A DNA stretch of 64,000 nucleotides, from assembly GCA_964035795.1 (NCBI GenBank), contig OZ038320.1:13375126-13439125 (forward strand). The letters are read 5' to 3'. The notes beneath the pieces are model-generated. The model saw nothing but the letters and a program-made list of their open reading frames with translations, was not told where the DNA came from and searched no databases. Position numbers and translations under genes: made by a program. Of this stretch, positions 63,401-64,000 are shown piece after piece; within the stretch, counting starts at the first letter, position 1; every line of letters starts with the position of its first letter. The DNA comes from Pterobdella sp. o SKG-2022. Its lineage: Eukaryota; Annelida; Clitellata; Hirudinida; Piscicolidae.

Positions 63401-63565
63401 ACAATCGACCCGAATCAGTGCACTCCCATATTGAGACTGCCTCAGCAACACAAAACCTCAGCACCTGACCTGGTCTCTGTTATTAAAGGGACACAACTGC
63501 CTCAACGTCATTCTTACCAACCCATCTCCGAGCCCCTCCAAAACATAAACCTCAGCCTCCCTTAA
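57479..63565 (+). CDS. CTDSP: CTD small phosphatase (SCP) with long C-terminal tail, 8 exons
   Basis: HAD-family serine phosphatase that acts on the RNA polymerase II CTD (Ser5) and on REST/SMAD-type targets in animals. Predicted exons: 57479-57554, 57651-57856, 57926-58018, 60353-60409, 60958-61050, 62322-62420, 62717-62803, 62894-63565; 460 aa. [12 protein letters not shown] matches the SCP start, and [10 protein letters not shown] matches the cysteine pair that is palmitoylated in SCPs. The catalytic motif is [13 protein letters not shown] (DxDxT), followed by [69 protein letters not shown] and [19 protein letters not shown]. The family normally ends near DVYSVL; here about 175 further residues (Ser/Asn-rich) follow. 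The 90-base intron at 62804-62893 is stop-free and in frame. Intron 3 holds a sequence gap. Confidence 0.95.
59345..59405 (+). repeat. Partial copy of dispersed repeat B
   Basis: The segment ATAACAGTAGGCTTTTGTAG, then CAGGTATTGGCAGACTGATA, parallels ATAACAGTAGACTTCAGTAG, then CAGATATCAACAAACTGATA, of copy 2 at about 50369-50408. It lies just before the sequence gap. Another weaker match is at about 58210-58250 (TGTTATAACCTGATGACAAC, then AGACTTCA). Confidence 0.5.
59456..59655. other. Assembly gap of 200 Ns
   Basis: Exactly 200 consecutive N. It lies in intron 3 of the phosphatase gene, next to a partial repeat B copy, so a repeat probably broke the assembly. Frames drawn through the Ns are artefacts. 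Confidence 0.99.
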
Positions 63566-64000
63566 CCCTAGCTAACTATGCATAACAAGCTCAAACGCCC
63601 AGCTGCAGGAATATTTATGTAGACGCTGTTTGAGATGTACGCATTTCAACTCCATTAAAATGTTCATAAAGTTTTTTCATCAATTATTTCACTGATTGTA
63701 AATATATGAGGTGGATCCTTTTAGAAAATTGTTTTTCAAATTTATGTAAATTTAAACACCAAATGTTCATCAGTAAATTAATTTATTTTTTGATGACATT
63801 TATTAAAGATTTTCTATTTGATTAATTGAAATTGAGATTATTGTACTCCTGTATTAAGATTGATGTTAATCATACGGGACTGATTCACTTTCATTTCAAT
63901 TACTCTTCCATAATTTGATGCATACGTCTAAAACAAAGCTTGCGTGTTTCGCGATATAATTAATAGAGAAGGTTCCGTAGATGAGTGCTAATGATAACTT
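63566..64000. other. Downstream flank of the phosphatase gene
   Basis: Presumed 3' UTR and downstream sequence. Candidate A+T-rich polyadenylation signals are present (ATTAAA at about 63653 and again near 63803), but none can be chosen. No other gene is visible up to the window end. Confidence 0.5.

Noticed and set aside
62669..63565. One 298-aa single-exon protein
   Set aside because: Family alignment shows it is two phosphatase exons plus 48 bases of intron upstream and a 90-nt in-frame intron.
1..64000. Bacterial-type features (operons, CRISPR arrays, riboswitches, prophage)
   Set aside because: Spliced animal genes throughout; no spaced direct-repeat arrays or compact gene strings were seen on either strand.

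Overview
This is a eukaryotic, almost certainly metazoan, genomic window: strongly A+T-rich (roughly 70% by eye), with intron-rich genes of animal families and GT-AG introns from 87 bp to over 2 kb. It also holds fragments of non-LTR retrotransposons, dispersed repeats, microsatellites and a 200-base assembly gap. No operons, bacterial promoters, phage or CRISPR features are present. The gene families fit an invertebrate, and a lophotrochozoan such as a leech-like annelid would be consistent, but the species cannot be fixed from the sequence. I rebuilt the gene models by hand by matching conserved family motifs, splice sites and codon phase. Exon borders are therefore predictions, although phases close across every listed internal junction; one SMARCAL1 junction remains structurally doubtful.

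Layout. 1-3.9 kb: LINE reverse-transcriptase remnants, two degenerate tRNA-like sequences and a frameshifted coding-like remnant. 3.9-13.7 kb (-): a 23-exon SMARCAL1/HARP annealing helicase. 13.7-19.6 kb: gene-poor, with a T-rich strand-asymmetric block. 19.6-27.8 kb (-): an 8-exon pentameric ligand-gated-channel-like gene without the Cys-loop cysteines. 27.8-34.4 kb: no supported gene. 34.4-35.7 kb (+): akirin, with an 11-nt last exon. 35.9-43.8 kb (-): an L1CAM/neuroglian-type adhesion receptor (6 Ig + 5 FN3 + TM) with unusual insertions. 46.2-52.6 kb (-): a 16-exon CBL ubiquitin ligase including a UBA. 53.0-53.5 kb (+): FMC1. 54.5-55.2 kb (-): a LINE remnant. 56.4-57.1 kb (-): an unidentified multi-pass membrane protein. 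57.5-63.6 kb (+): a CTD small phosphatase (SCP) with a long C-terminal tail.

The genes are ordinary animal housekeeping and signalling genes and do not form a pathway cluster. CBL/FMC1 and the membrane-protein/SCP pair are each arranged head-to-head, about 335 bp apart, which suggests shared bidirectional promoters. The most unusual content is inside the genes: the L1CAM-family protein has a ~200-residue insertion in its first Ig domain, a FIGLY instead of FIGQY ankyrin motif and a tail with four Tyr-x-Asn motifs. I saw no convincing previously unknown multi-gene system.
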